Shown here: one piece after another, positions 15,604 to 24,898 of the stretch
Layout: the number at the start of each line of letters is the position of its first letter
Numbering within the stretch: position 1 is the stretch's first letter
Assembly (NCBI RefSeq): GCF_000422345.1
Contig: NZ_AULP01000006.1
Location: 62,001-126,000, forward strand
DNA: 64,000 nucleotides
Direction: 5' to 3'
Source of the DNA: Neomelitea salexigens DSM 19753
GTDB taxonomy: Bacteria > Pseudomonadota > Gammaproteobacteria > Pseudomonadales > Spongiibacteraceae
Notes under the pieces: model-generated
The model's database searches: none
Told to the model about the DNA's origin: nothing
Seen by the model: the letters and a program-made list of their open reading frames with translations, nothing else
Position numbers and translations under genes: made by a program

Positions 15604-18600
15604 CTACTGGGCGGCACTGCTGCGCCGCTGGCGCTGGCTTTGCCACCAGAGGCGGATATCGCTGTCGATGGCCAGCATCAGCGGCACGGTATACAGGGTG
15701 GTGATCGCGCCGACAATCCCGCCCCAGAACATCACCATGATCATCGGCGTCTGGGTGGGGTGCGCACCGGCAATACCGTAGGCTGCAGGGCCGAGTCCGG
15801 CGCTGGTGGTAAGGGCGGTAATTAAAATGGGGCGCAGCCGTACGGCGGCGGCTTCGGCAATGGCGCTGCGCTCAACAATCGCACCTGGCTGCCCACTTTG
15901 GTGGTGGAGCTTATTCACTTTATCCACCAGAACCAGTGAGCTGTTCACCAGCACGCCGGCCAGGCCAAGGAAGCCGACAATGGCCGAAACGCCCAGCACG
16001 AAACCGTGCAGGGTCAGCACGATCAGCACGGCGACAAAGGCCAGCGGGATGACCGCCATAATAATCAAAGGCTGACTGAGGGAATTGAACAGCAACACCA
16101 TCAGGAAAAAGATGCTGACCAGTACAATCATCAGGCCGGTGCCCATCGACTCAGCGGTTTCGGCCTGTGCGACCAGTTCGCCGCCCAACTCAACCCGGAC
16201 TCCCGGGTATTTCGCTGCAAATTGTTTTTCATCTAACCAGGCTTGTAGGCGGTGATTGATGTCCACCACCGACAGTTGGTCGCGGTTCACCTCCGCGCGG
16301 ATGGTTTCAGCGCGGCGACCGCCGTAGTGTGCGATAACCGCTTGGCCCTGGCGCACCTGGAATTGGGCAATATTGCGCAGTGGCACTTGCTCGCCACTTG
16401 GGCTCAATACGGTGAGTGAGCGCAGTGCATTGATGTCGTTGCGGTACTTGTCCTGTAGCTCCAGGCGATAGCGAATGCGCTCCTCGACGGTTTGCAACTC
16501 TTCGACCAGCAGACCGTCGTAGGCAATGCGCAGTGCGCGGGTGACATCCGCGACTGCGATACCGGCATTGGCGGTTGCGGCATAATCCAGTTTGAGTTCG
16601 ATCAGGTTTTTGCCGGGGGTGTAGCTGGTCCATACCTCGGTAACACCGCGCTGTTCGCTCAGCCAGGTCATCAGCGCGTCGGCAATTTCGCCGCGCACTT
16701 CGTCGGAGTGGGCAATCACCCGCGCTTCAACCGGCGTACCCACCGGCGGTTGCTCGTTTTCAATGTCGACGACAAAGCGTATCGCCTGTGTAAACTCCGG
16801 CCGCAGTTGCTTGAGGCGGTCGCGAATCTCGGCGGCGCTAAGCTCCCGGTGTCGCCCGGACACCAGGGTGAGTTGCACTTTACCCAGCGACGGAGATTTT
16901 ACTTGGATCATATCGTCGCTATTTGGATCGTTCCATTCACCAACAACAGAGAAGTGGCCGGTGATAATGCCATCGGGAATGGTCTCCAGCGCGCGTTGCT
17001 CAATGCGGTTGATCACGGCGGCCGTGGTATCGATAGTCGTGCCTGCGGGCATCTCGATACCAATGGTGATGTCGGTGGCATCGGTGTCGGGGTAGCTTTC
17101 AAACTGCAGGTAATGCGAGAGCATGACGATGGACAGGAAAAAGAGTGCCAGCCCACCCGACATAGCGATCATAGGTCGCCTCAGCATGGGCGTCAGGGTG
17201 GCGGCATAGAAGTGTTGCACATGGCGAAACCAGCTTGCCTTGTCGCGCCCGGCCTCGGCGCGTTTCAGCGATTCGGCGATGTGGGAGGGCAGTAAAATCA
17301 AACATTCGAAAAGCGAGGCGAGAATAATCAGCACGACGGTTGCCGGGATCACCCACATAAACTTGGCGTCTTCCCCGCCGATCAGGAGCAGGGGCATCAT
17401 GGCAAACACGGTGGTTAAGGCACCGGTAATAACCGGGCTGGAAACACTGTTTACCCCATTCACGGCAGCGTCTCGAATCGACATGCCTGACTCAAAATGG
17501 CTGTAGATGCTCTCGCTGGTGACAATGGCGTCATCCACGAGCAGGCCGAGCATTAGAATGATGGCGACGAAGGCGACGGTGTTGTAGGTCACGCCAAAGA
17601 TCGGCATTAGCGCGATGCCGAGCAGCACGGCGACGGGTATGCCGACGACAACCCAGAAGGTCGAGCGCCAGGGGAAGAAGAACAACAGCACCAGGGTGAT
17701 CAGGATCGCGCCCAGCATGGCGTTGTCCAGCAGGGTAGAGATCACCACCTTGGTGATATCGGCGCCGTCGTCGACGACCGATAACTGCACGGTGCTGGGC
17801 AGGTTTTTCCTAAATGTATTGAGCAGGCTTTTAATATCTTCCGACAGCGTCAGGTCGTTGCTGTCTGCCTGCGCGCGAACGGTGAGCACAATGCCCTGCA
17901 AGCCGCCCTTGTAATAGGAGACGGTGGCTTCGGAAAAGCCCTCGGTCACTTTTGCCAGATCTTTTATTCGCAGGTGGTTGCCGTAGCCGTCGCTTCGCAC
18001 GATCACCGAGGCGACTTCTTTGGGCTCGCTAAACTCGCCCACCGCAACGATGTCTTGCTCCCCGACAAAGGAGGCCAGCGAGCCGCCCGTTTCAGTGACA
18101 TTGCGGCTTTTGATGGCGCGTTCTATTTCTGCGTAGGACACGCCAAGGCGGTCCAGTTTCAGCGGGTCGAGTTGAATATGTATTTCGCGGTCGCGATAGC
18201 CCAGGCGGTCGACACCGCGAACTCCGCGAAGCGAGCGCAATTGATCTTGCAGCGAGCGCGCCAGTTTGCGCAGTGTGGCTTCCGGTGCTTGGCCGTACAG
18301 CATCACGATGGCCACAGGGAAGTCTGCTGACTTGGCTTCCACCAGCAAGGGTTTTTCCAGCAGGTCTGTCGGCAGGCGGGATTGGGCGCGGTCTATGGCG
18401 CGCTGCAGGTCTCTGGCCATTTCGGCCAGCTGCGCCTTATCTGCCTCGGGGTCGGCGTTGACCTGAATCAGCGACATGCCTTCGGCGCTATTCGAGCGCA
18501 GTTCGCGAATACCGTCGACAGACTCCAGCTCTTCCTCCAGCGGCACGGTAACGCTGAGCTCCATTTTCTCGGCGCTGGCGCCGGGCCGCAGCGTGGTGAT

Positions 18601-18741
18601 GGAAAAGCGGCCGTTGGACAGGTCGGGGGCGCTTTTAATGGCGCCGGTTTGCAGGCTGTAAAAACCCAGCAAAATGCCCATGATCATCACCAGATTGACG
18701 ATCAGGGGGCGGTCGATAAACCAAGCGTAAAAGGACTTCAT
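15604..18741 (-). CDS. RND efflux pump permease (HAE1-like)
   Basis: 1045 aa, the normal size for a tripartite-pump inner-membrane subunit. Twelve helices are arranged as 1+5 and 1+5 around two large periplasmic loops. TM4 carries the proton-relay pair in GLLVDDAIVTSE. It exports hydrophobic compounds with energy from the proton gradient, together with the adaptor encoded just upstream (start codon overlaps the adaptor stop, ATGA) and an outer-membrane channel not encoded here. Substrate unknown. Confidence 0.93.
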   Translation of the reverse strand: MKSFYAWFIDRPLIVNLVMIMGILLGFYSLQTGAIKSAPDLSNGRFSITTLRPGASAEKMELSVTVPLEEELESVDGIRELRSNSAEGMSLIQVNADPEADKAQLAEMARDLQRAIDRAQSRLPTDLLEKPLLVEAKSADFPVAIVMLYGQAPEATLRKLARSLQDQLRSLRGVRGVDRLGYRDREIHIQLDPLKLDRLGVSYAEIERAIKSRNVTETGGSLASFVGEQDIVAVGEFSEPKEVASVIVRSDGYGNHLRIKDLAKVTEGFSEATVSYYKGGLQGIVLTVRAQADSNDLTLSEDIKSLLNTFRKNLPSTVQLSVVDDGADITKVVISTLLDNAMLGAILITLVLLFFFPWRSTFWVVVGIPVAVLLGIALMPIFGVTYNTVAFVAIILMLGLLVDDAIVTSESIYSHFESGMSIRDAAVNGVNSVSSPVITGALTTVFAMMPLLLIGGEDAKFMWVIPATVVLIILASLFECLILLPSHIAESLKRAEAGRDKASWFRHVQHFYAATLTPMLRRPMIAMSGGLALFFLSIVMLSHYLQFESYPDTDATDITIGIEMPAGTTIDTTAAVINRIEQRALETIPDGIITGHFSVVGEWNDPNSDDMIQVKSPSLGKVQLTLVSGRHRELSAAEIRDRLKQLRPEFTQAIRFVVDIENEQPPVGTPVEARVIAHSDEVRGEIADALMTWLSEQRGVTEVWTSYTPGKNLIELKLDYAATANAGIAVADVTRALRIAYDGLLVEELQTVEERIRYRLELQDKYRNDINALRSLTVLSPSGEQVPLRNIAQFQVRQGQAVIAHYGGRRAETIRAEVNRDQLSVVDINHRLQAWLDEKQFAAKYPGVRVELGGELVAQAETAESMGTGLMIVLVSIFFLMVLLFNSLSQPLIIMAVIPLAFVAVLIVLTLHGFVLGVSAIVGFLGLAGVLVNSSLVLVDKVNKLHHQSGQPGAIVERSAIAEAAAVRLRPILITALTTSAGLGPAAYGIAGAHPTQTPMIMVMFWGGIVGAITTLYTVPLMLAIDSDIRLWWQSQRQRRSSAAQ

Positions 18742-19811
18742 GGCTGAGTCTCGACAGTAACGGCTAGCCCGTCGGTAATCAGTTCCAGGGGAGAAAGGAT
18801 CAGCATTTCATCGGACTCGAGGCCAGACAACACCGGAATCTCGTCGCCACTGGGTAGGCCAAAGCGCGGCTCGCGACGCTCGGCGATTCCTTGGTTGACC
18901 ACAAAAACAACCGCCTTACGGTGTCTGTCGACCACGGCTGTGCGAGGAATAAAGAGCACTTTACGGTTGCTTTCAACGTCTATGCGCACACTGGCTGACA
19001 TGCCCTCTCTAAGCAGTACATCGGCGTCGGACAGGCGACACTTTACTTCAAAGTTTCCCGTGCGGGGGTGGGCTGACTGGGCAATCGCCTCTACTCTGGC
19101 GCGGTACACCTTATTGCTGGCATCGCTGCGCACCTCCACGGGGGTGCCCAACTTTAGCTGATTCACTTCGGCCTGGTTGACCCATGTGGTGACTTGCAGG
19201 GCTTCCTGAGCCTGAATTTCGATCAGTGCCTGCCCCGGTTGTACGCGCTCGCCTTGCTCTATGGGCTCACCGTCAACCACACCGGCGATCGGGCTGCGTA
19301 TGTCTCGGTCGGCGAGTTCACGCTGCGCCAGCTCTAACTCCGCTTGCGCAGATTGGAAGCGCGCTTTCAGCGCGTCGTAGTGGGAGCGCGCATTGTCCAA
19401 CTGGTCATCAGAGACCGCGCCGGTTTCGCGTAATTGGCTGAATTTTTGCCATTGCCGCTGCGCCTGATCCATATCGGCTTCACTGCTGGCGCGAATGGCA
19501 CGGGCGCGCTCGACACGCAAATTTTGCTTCTCGTTGTCCAGGCGCATGAGCAGCTGGCCTTGCTGAACCGCTTGGCCTTCTTTGACGAGCACTTTTGTTA
19601 CCACGCCGGCAGCCTCTGCAGCAATATCGACCGTTTCCGCCGACTGCAGTACTCCGGAGGTTTCCAGTGGGTAAGACCAGGGGACGGCGGGGAAGCGTTT
19701 TACGTTGACGGATAGCTGCTCAACGGCAGCCTCGGGCACGGGCGGTGGTGGCTCGGAACAGGCGGATAGAAAATTGACGATTGCCAGCAGCAGCCACGGT
19801 TTTATATTCAT
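18738..19811 (-). CDS. RND efflux periplasmic adaptor lipoprotein
   Basis: 357 aa. Lipoprotein signal with lipobox LSAC, then a membrane-fusion-protein layout: beta-barrel, lipoyl half-motifs (AAGVVTKVLVKEGQAVQQG and SPIAGVVDGEPIEQG) flanking a coiled-coil hairpin (about 100-165), then a membrane-proximal domain. It links the permease to an outer-membrane channel. First gene of the pump operon. No regulator gene is adjacent, but two palindromes lie upstream. Confidence 0.93.
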   Translation of the reverse strand: MNIKPWLLLAIVNFLSACSEPPPPVPEAAVEQLSVNVKRFPAVPWSYPLETSGVLQSAETVDIAAEAAGVVTKVLVKEGQAVQQGQLLMRLDNEKQNLRVERARAIRASSEADMDQAQRQWQKFSQLRETGAVSDDQLDNARSHYDALKARFQSAQAELELAQRELADRDIRSPIAGVVDGEPIEQGERVQPGQALIEIQAQEALQVTTWVNQAEVNQLKLGTPVEVRSDASNKVYRARVEAIAQSAHPRTGNFEVKCRLSDADVLLREGMSASVRIDVESNRKVLFIPRTAVVDRHRKAVVFVVNQGIAERREPRFGLPSGDEIPVLSGLESDEMLILSPLELITDGLAVTVETQP

Positions 19812-19852
19812 TGTTCGTCCTCTTCCTCAAGGGGGAGAGGATACCTGTTTAC

Positions 19853-19898
19853 TTCACAATATAAATTACCAGTGAATTAATTATCCGTTTGCAAACGG
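19853..19898. promoter_or_regulatory. Palindromes upstream of the RND operon
   Basis: Two inverted repeats lie 42-87 bp before the adaptor start: TTCAC (19853-19857) N14 GTGAA (19872-19876), and the perfect 14-bp palindrome CCGTTTGCAAACGG (19885-19898). The first surrounds an AT-rich stretch with a TATATT hexamer on the minus strand (19863-19858) that could be the -10. Size and placement suit a TetR- or LacI-type repressor operator; the regulator is not encoded nearby. Confidence 0.45.
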
Positions 19899-19970
19899 GG
19901 GCCATAAGGCCGGAAGGGGTGGCGGGAAGCCGGAGAGCGGTTTCCGGCTATAGGGAATCTCTGTGCTTGA

Positions 19971-20002
19971 GCTGCCGCCAACGACCGGGCATTGGCGGCA
20001 GC
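19971..20002 (-). terminator. Stem-loop after the beta-propeller gene
   Basis: GCTGCCGCCAA (19971-19981) and TTGGCGGCAGC (19992-20002) form a perfect 11-bp stem with a 10-nt loop, 4 bp past the stop codon of the upstream minus-strand gene. There is no clear U-tract, so either a Rho-independent terminator with a weak tail or a 3'-end stabiliser. Confidence 0.55.
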
Positions 20003-20006
20003 GGCG

Positions 20007-21290
20007 TTATTGTGGGTTGGCGAGCAGTAGCTGGCCGGTGCGAATGCGCTGGGGATGGTTGCCGACGGGCACACTGGCGACCTGTTCGGCGGTTTCGAAG
20101 TCGATGACGACCACGCGATCCTGCTCGCTACTGGATACATAGCAGTGTCGGCCGTCTTCGCTTTCTGTAGACCAATACGGCTTGGAGCCAAGCGGCTGCT
20201 CTGACAGGGTAACGGTTTTGTATTCGAAGGTTTCCCGGTCAACGATCGCGGCATAACCGGACATGGTGGCCGCGACGCATAGCTTGGTGCCAGCGTGATT
20301 CAGCGCCAGCCCGTGGTGGGCGGAATTAAGCTGGTATTTGCGCAGTGGCAGGGCGGCAATTTGCGGCGGCACTGGCAGGTCGATGTGACGGGTGATGCGG
20401 TGCGCTTTCAGGTCGTATTCGAAGAAGCCATGAAAGAAGGAGATTTGCAGGTAGGCAAAGCTCTCATCGGGCATTACCGCCATCGGCCGCACTGCTGAGT
20501 CCACCCAGTCCATGCCGTACTCTTCGAGCTTTTCGCGCATATCAATGGTGTTGAGCACTTCGTAGCTGTTGGCGTCGGCTATCACAAAGCGTCGCTCGCC
20601 CTTCAGCCAATCCAGCCAGTCAGAAGTGGTGGGGACGAACACTCGGCCAATCGAGGCGTGATAAATGCGCTGGCCGTCTTTGGAGTAGTTGCTTTCATGG
20701 GGCTGATCACCGGGATAGAAATTGTCGACGATCTCACCGGTGGCGGTATCAATGGCATGTACAACGCCCCCTGTTGAGGCGGAAATCAGGAAAATACTGC
20801 CATCCGGCGACAGCGCTGCGTGATCGGAACGCACACCTTTCACTTTGGTGCGCCAGGCAATTTTCCCGGTCAGCACATCCAGGGCGATGGCATCGGCAAG
20901 GCTGGGGCGCGACACATAGAGGTAGCGGCCATCTTTAGATGGAAACAAGTCGTCGACCAACTGGTCGTTGCCTTCACCAATGACGTGGCGAATAAAACGA
21001 GCGGCAATTCGGCGGTACAGGCTGTCATTAATCTCGGCGAAGCGCTCGTCGATATCCGGCACTAAGTTAAAACGCGCCAGCACATCAAAGGTCTCCGGGT
21101 CGAAAACTTCGGCCGTTCCATCCCAGTTGCTGCCGACAACAACGGCGTTGCGCAGCGTGGTTGTGTCGGGGTTGATCGGCGTGTTTGCCGCCAGCTGCGG
21201 GCCTACGGGGCTCAACGGCCGGGAGAGAAGAAACAGTGCGATGGCAACCACCACCAGCAGTGACAGCAGCAAAGTCTTAAACAGTCGCAT
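20007..21290 (-). CDS. YncE-like beta-propeller protein, membrane-anchored
   Basis: 427 aa. An N-terminal hydrophobic helix (about residues 5-23) acts as signal or anchor. The rest is a chain of WD40/YVTN-like blades with recurring elements such as [16 protein letters not shown] and DGRHCYVS, giving a periplasmic beta-propeller. Such proteins often accompany dehydrogenases or serve as ligand-binding scaffolds. Here it stands alone between the efflux operon and a DUF2939 gene, so no pathway can be assigned. Confidence 0.75.
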   Translation of the reverse strand: MRLFKTLLLSLLVVVAIALFLLSRPLSPVGPQLAANTPINPDTTTLRNAVVVGSNWDGTAEVFDPETFDVLARFNLVPDIDERFAEINDSLYRRIAARFIRHVIGEGNDQLVDDLFPSKDGRYLYVSRPSLADAIALDVLTGKIAWRTKVKGVRSDHAALSPDGSIFLISASTGGVVHAIDTATGEIVDNFYPGDQPHESNYSKDGQRIYHASIGRVFVPTTSDWLDWLKGERRFVIADANSYEVLNTIDMREKLEEYGMDWVDSAVRPMAVMPDESFAYLQISFFHGFFEYDLKAHRITRHIDLPVPPQIAALPLRKYQLNSAHHGLALNHAGTKLCVAATMSGYAAIVDRETFEYKTVTLSEQPLGSKPYWSTESEDGRHCYVSSSEQDRVVVIDFETAEQVASVPVGNHPQRIRTGQLLLANPQ

Positions 21291-21510
21291 GATGAAACCC
21301 TTTAGTTATTAGTCGGGCGCAGCAATCGCGCTTTCGGGCTGAATCATATCAAAAGGGGCGGTGTGTAATTGTCGCCTTGGTGACAGTTCGCGGGGTGTCG
21401 CTAGGGCAAGCCTCTAACGCAGAGGGTACCCGCTTGCTTGATTGGTGGCTTCGGGACGAGAACCGGGTCGGTGCAGTTAATGTGGTGTAGGCTTAGCAAG
21501 TTATTGGGCA

Positions 21511-22026
21511 TTAAAAGTTCATTATAATATTTGTCAGTTTCCAGCCAAAGTCGCGCCGGCTTAATACGAAAATACTTTGCTCTGCAGTGCCCTCATGCAG
21601 CGTGATATGAAAAGTGTCCCAGGCGGCGTATGCCAATTTAGCGTCTTTGAAATTTTCTCTGAATTCTGCTTTTTGCGCTTCTTGTTGTTCGCGGCTTTTG
21701 GCTTGCTGGCCCTCGTTGGTGTCGAGCATGCGGCCAATCGCTTCAGGGGTGACGAACGCATCCACCATGGAGTTGACGACCACCGAGCCAAATGCGGCGC
21801 CCATGGCGGCAAAGGGGTTGTCATTACCCGCGCTGGCGAGCTGCTGCGAAAGGGAGGCGTTTAACTGGCTTTTTACGTTTTCCCGCAGGATCGGGAATTC
21901 GATGTTTTCGGCCAGCGCCTCGGCATCCTTGTTTTCTGCAGACGTGAACAGTTGGTATGCGGTGAGGTAGGGCGATGCGGCGACATACGCAGCGAACACT
22001 ATCGCGATGACGATAACTTTCTTCAT
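21511..22026 (-). CDS. DUF2939 family protein
   Basis: 171 aa from the ATG at 22026, preferred over the ATG at 22044 because GGAG lies 5 nt upstream and the protein then begins MKKVIVIA. It has an N-terminal signal peptide or anchor, then a DUF2939-type domain with YLTAYQLFTSAENKDAEAL and LRENVKSQLN, a Gln/Lys-rich helix (about 115-135) and a C-terminal beta region. Exported, function unknown. The pattern resembles small periplasmic proteins that regulate or monitor envelope processes. Confidence 0.7.
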   Translation of the reverse strand: MKKVIVIAIVFAAYVAASPYLTAYQLFTSAENKDAEALAENIEFPILRENVKSQLNASLSQQLASAGNDNPFAAMGAAFGSVVVNSMVDAFVTPEAIGRMLDTNEGQQAKSREQQEAQKAEFRENFKDAKLAYAAWDTFHITLHEGTAEQSIFVLSRRDFGWKLTNIIMNF

Positions 22027-22205
22027 GGGGGCTCCAATAAACATGCGGCGCTCGCATCAGTGCCTAGCCACTTCCTGCCTGGCTGATTTGCGCACGGGGG
22101 CGCATTGTAAACAAAGATGCGTTGCTGCACGACTCCAGCCAGTTCCCGGCAATGCCGTGAGAGTCGCGAAGAGGGCGGTGGCTGAACAGCCGTTGGGGAG
22201 GCGCC

Positions 22206-22647
22206 CTAGTCGTTTACCGGGCTGAGCAAGCGATAGCCCACGCCGCGCCGGGTCTCAATGATGGGCGTCGCGACTATTGGCCGAGCTGCCGCGAAAAAAC
22301 CGGTCAAAGATATAGGGCAATTCCTGAGGGTCGATGCCCGGCCCCTGTTCTTCAACGGTGATCACAACGTTTTGGTCTTCGCGTTTTGTTTGCAGGTGAA
22401 TGCGTCCCTGTGAGGAGCTAAAGCGTCGGGCATTGTCGATGAGTATTATTAATAGCTGACGAATTCTTGCCGGGTCGAGTAGTAAGTTGGGAATGGCAGG
22501 ATCAAATTCGGTGTGTATCGCGACGTGGTTGTCGGCCGTTAGCACACTCGACGCTTTGACCGCGCTCTCCAGCAGCGTATTCAGCGCCACGTTTTCGCGC
22601 ATTAAGCGAATTCGCTCGGCGCCTGTTCGGGCGATTTGATGGGAGCG
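22206..22647 (-). pseudogene. Remnant of a two-component system: kinase fragment joined to regulator tail
   Basis: On the minus strand, an open frame (22647 to 22255) encodes the end of a DHp region and most of an HATPase domain: N-box LIILIDNARRF, G1-like EEQGPGI and F-box YIFDRFFRG. It then stops without the G2 box. In the +1 frame, starting at the very point of the break, follows IIETRRGVGYRLLSPVND and a stop (22208-22206): the winged-helix C-terminus of an OmpR-family response regulator (the GVGYRL motif). The catalytic His, the rest of the kinase, and the receiver and most of the DNA-binding domain are absent. The simplest reading is a large internal deletion in a kinase-regulator operon. 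Nothing functional is expected from it. Confidence 0.75.
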
Positions 22648-22763
22648 TCAGACGCTGCGGATCAACACAACTGTCGCCTACATGTGTCCAGAGCAATTCC
22701 CTAGTGTATTTGGATAAGTTGCAAGCTTTAAGAGGGCGCTCGCCTAAAGAGATTGGGTGTGGA

Positions 22764-22840
22764 TGGTGGGCCCGGACAGACTTGAACTGTCGACCTGCCG
22801 ATTATGAGTCGGATGCTCTAACCAACTGAGCTACGGGCCC
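22764..22840 (-). tRNA. tRNA-Ile(CAU), tRNA-Ile2 type
   Basis: A 77-nt cloverleaf with encoded CCA: acceptor GGGCCCG/CGGGCCC, D-arm GCTC/GAGC, anticodon loop CTCATAA and a T-arm with TTCAAGT. The CAT anticodon fits elongator Met or Ile2. C4-G69 and C5-G68 in the acceptor stem are the identity pairs by which TilS recognises E. coli tRNA-Ile2, while E. coli tRNA-Met has U4 and A5. I therefore call Ile2, whose C34 is modified to lysidine to read AUA. A 27-43 T/C mismatch closes the anticodon stem weakly. Confidence 0.85.
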
Positions 22841-23009
22841 CGAGAGGGTGGTTGCCAAGCCGTCATTGATGCCAGCTTTTGACCAAGCGCGCATTATAAA
22901 GATGCCTTGTCTGCAATGCCAGCGACAGTCGAGCGCTGGCGTTATTCTCTGTGTAATTTTACAGCGGTGCTGCCATAATTGGCCTAACCACGCTGGCGCG
23001 GAGTCTATT

Positions 23010-24878
23010 TTGAAAGATCAACAACGCATAGAGAAGGCGTACTTGGACGATGTTCGCCAAAGCTTGTATGCCTCTTTGGCGGCGATGCGCAGCCGCTTGT
23101 CTTCGGTGGTCGCTGAGTTGCAGGGCCAGCCCGATGTGCTGGCGGATCTGGAGCGCGTGGTCGGTGCTCTGCAAGCGCTGGAGGCTTCCCTTAGCGCCGC
23201 TGGCGAACACGATGACGACACTGCATTGGCAAGGCTTCGCCATGACCAGCGCAATCATATTGGCGTGGTCGAAGGCTACCTGGAAATTGTATTGGATGAC
23301 TTGGCCGACGATGCACCGCAGGCAGGGGCATTGCGAGAAATTGCTGACTTATCCCGACAATTCCACGTAGCGCTGGAAAAATTTCGCCGCCCCAACCAGC
23401 AAAGCGATGATACGGATCCGGTATCGGCAATTTTTAAGAGCTTTCGCCGAGGTTTGTCGTCGGGGCCGCGCAGCGCCGAGCCGGCGACTATTTTAGTGGT
23501 TGATGATAACGACAGTGGACGAGAGCTTATCGCGCAGCAATTGCAGCGCCAGGATTATCTGGTAGTGGAGGCGGCGAGTGGCGAGCGCTGCCTGGAGGTT
23601 ATGCGCAGCGCCCGGCCGGATCTCGTGTTGTTGGACCTGGTGATGCCGGGGTTGAATGGCTACGAGGTACTGCAGGCTATTCGTGATGATGAGGAACTGC
23701 GACGCATTCCAGTGGTGGTGATCAGTGGTGTGCAGGATGAAGTTGGCGCGATTCATTGCATCGATGCTGGCGCCAGTGATTACTTGATCAAGCCCGTTAA
23801 TGCCACGCTGCTGAACGCCAGGGTGTCGGCACTGCTGGAGCGCAAGGCCTGGCAGGATCGCGAACGGGAGTATCTCGCCGAGCTGGAGAAGAGCCAGCGG
23901 TTTATCCGCAAAGTCTTTGGCCGCTATTTATCTGATGAGATTGTTCAGCGCCTGCTGGATGACAACGATGGGCTGACGCTGGGCGGCGAGCTGCGCCGTG
24001 TGACGGTGTTGATGGCCGATATTCGCGACTTTTCCACCATTAGTTTGCAGTTAGAACCTGAGCGCTGTGTAAGCCTATTGAACAACTATCTGGCGGTGAT
24101 GACTGAGGTGATCCAAGCATATCGCGGCACGGTGGATGAGTTTGTCGGCGATGGCATTTTGGCCGTTTTCGGTGCGCCGCTGCGGGAAGATGATGACGCC
24201 GACCGAGCGCTGGCCTGCGCAGTGGCCATGCAGCAGGGCATGGCTAAGGTGAATGCGCGCAATGTGGCCGAGGGCCTGCCAGCGATTGAAATTGGCATCG
24301 GCTTGAATACCGGCGATGTTATTGCGGGCAATATCGGTTCCGAGTTGCGCAGCAAGTACGGTGTGGTGGGGCACAACGTGAACCTAACCTCGCGCATTGA
24401 GTCGTGCACCGCTGCTGGCCAGATCCTCGTATCGCCCAGCACCCTGGCATTTAGCCGTGTTGAAGTACTGTGCGGCAAGCGTATTAGCGTATCGGTGAAG
24501 GGACTCGACGAGCCGTTGGAACTCAGTGAAGTGCTGGGTGTTGGCCTGCCTTACGACCTGTTACTGGAGGGCAGAGACGAGTCCTGGCACCAGTATGCGC
24601 AACCGATAGCAATGCATATGAGCGTGCTGGTGGATAAGCGTTTGGGGGCTGAGCGCCTCCCGGTAACCCTGCACGCATGTCGCGATAATGCGCTGCTGGT
24701 GGCCTGCGACACAGCGCTGCAATTGCCGGTCGACGTCTGCTTGTTTTCGTCCGACGGTGCGCTTTCTTTGTACGGCAAGATTGTCGGTAAAGAGGCGGGA
24801 AACTACGAATTGAGAATGACGGTTAACCCCAGTTTACACGCGCAGTTGTTGGCGCTGGATAGCCGCAATGCTAAGTAA
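23010..24878 (+). CDS. DHp-like/receiver/class III nucleotide cyclase protein
   Basis: 622 aa from a TTG at 23010 (GGAG 6 nt upstream); the longer frame from 22848 would abut the tRNA. N-terminal helices (about 1-120) contain LRHDQRNHIGVVEG with His at 78, resembling the HDxxN phosphorylation helix of Spo0B/CitA-type kinases, but no ATPase domain follows. A receiver comes next (about 155-275; Asp209 in LVLLDLVMPG, Lys in LIKPV), then a coiled linker with the FGRYLSDEIV motif, then a class III adenylate/guanylate cyclase domain (about 325-500; metal Asp337 in MADIRDFS, FVGDGILAVFG, GLNTGDVIAGNIG). A C-terminal region of about 100 residues is unrecognised. It is first in a cluster with a receiver and a hybrid kinase. 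Product cAMP or cGMP not determined. Confidence 0.85.
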   Translation: MKDQQRIEKAYLDDVRQSLYASLAAMRSRLSSVVAELQGQPDVLADLERVVGALQALEASLSAAGEHDDDTALARLRHDQRNHIGVVEGYLEIVLDDLADDAPQAGALREIADLSRQFHVALEKFRRPNQQSDDTDPVSAIFKSFRRGLSSGPRSAEPATILVVDDNDSGRELIAQQLQRQDYLVVEAASGERCLEVMRSARPDLVLLDLVMPGLNGYEVLQAIRDDEELRRIPVVVISGVQDEVGAIHCIDAGASDYLIKPVNATLLNARVSALLERKAWQDREREYLAELEKSQRFIRKVFGRYLSDEIVQRLLDDNDGLTLGGELRRVTVLMADIRDFSTISLQLEPERCVSLLNNYLAVMTEVIQAYRGTVDEFVGDGILAVFGAPLREDDDADRALACAVAMQQGMAKVNARNVAEGLPAIEIGIGLNTGDVIAGNIGSELRSKYGVVGHNVNLTSRIESCTAAGQILVSPSTLAFSRVEVLCGKRISVSVKGLDEPLELSEVLGVGLPYDLLLEGRDESWHQYAQPIAMHMSVLVDKRLGAERLPVTLHACRDNALLVACDTALQLPVDVCLFSSDGALSLYGKIVGKEAGNYELRMTVNPSLHAQLLALDSRNAK

Positions 24879-24898
24879 GCCTATTAAAGAGATGTGAT

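Noticed and set aside
16492-17295. Plus-strand open frame (267 aa) opposite the RND permease
   Set aside because: Shadow frame inside a full-length permease; no start signals.
21330-21410. Pho box upstream of the beta-propeller gene (CTGTCAC on minus)
   Set aside because: Only one half-site; the 7-mer 11 bp on does not match and no -10 is at the right distance.
22848-23009. Longer N-terminus for the cyclase gene starting at 22848
   Set aside because: It begins 8 bp from the tRNA gene, has Cys-rich non-family sequence and no ribosome binding site; the TTG at 23010 has GGAG at 6 nt.
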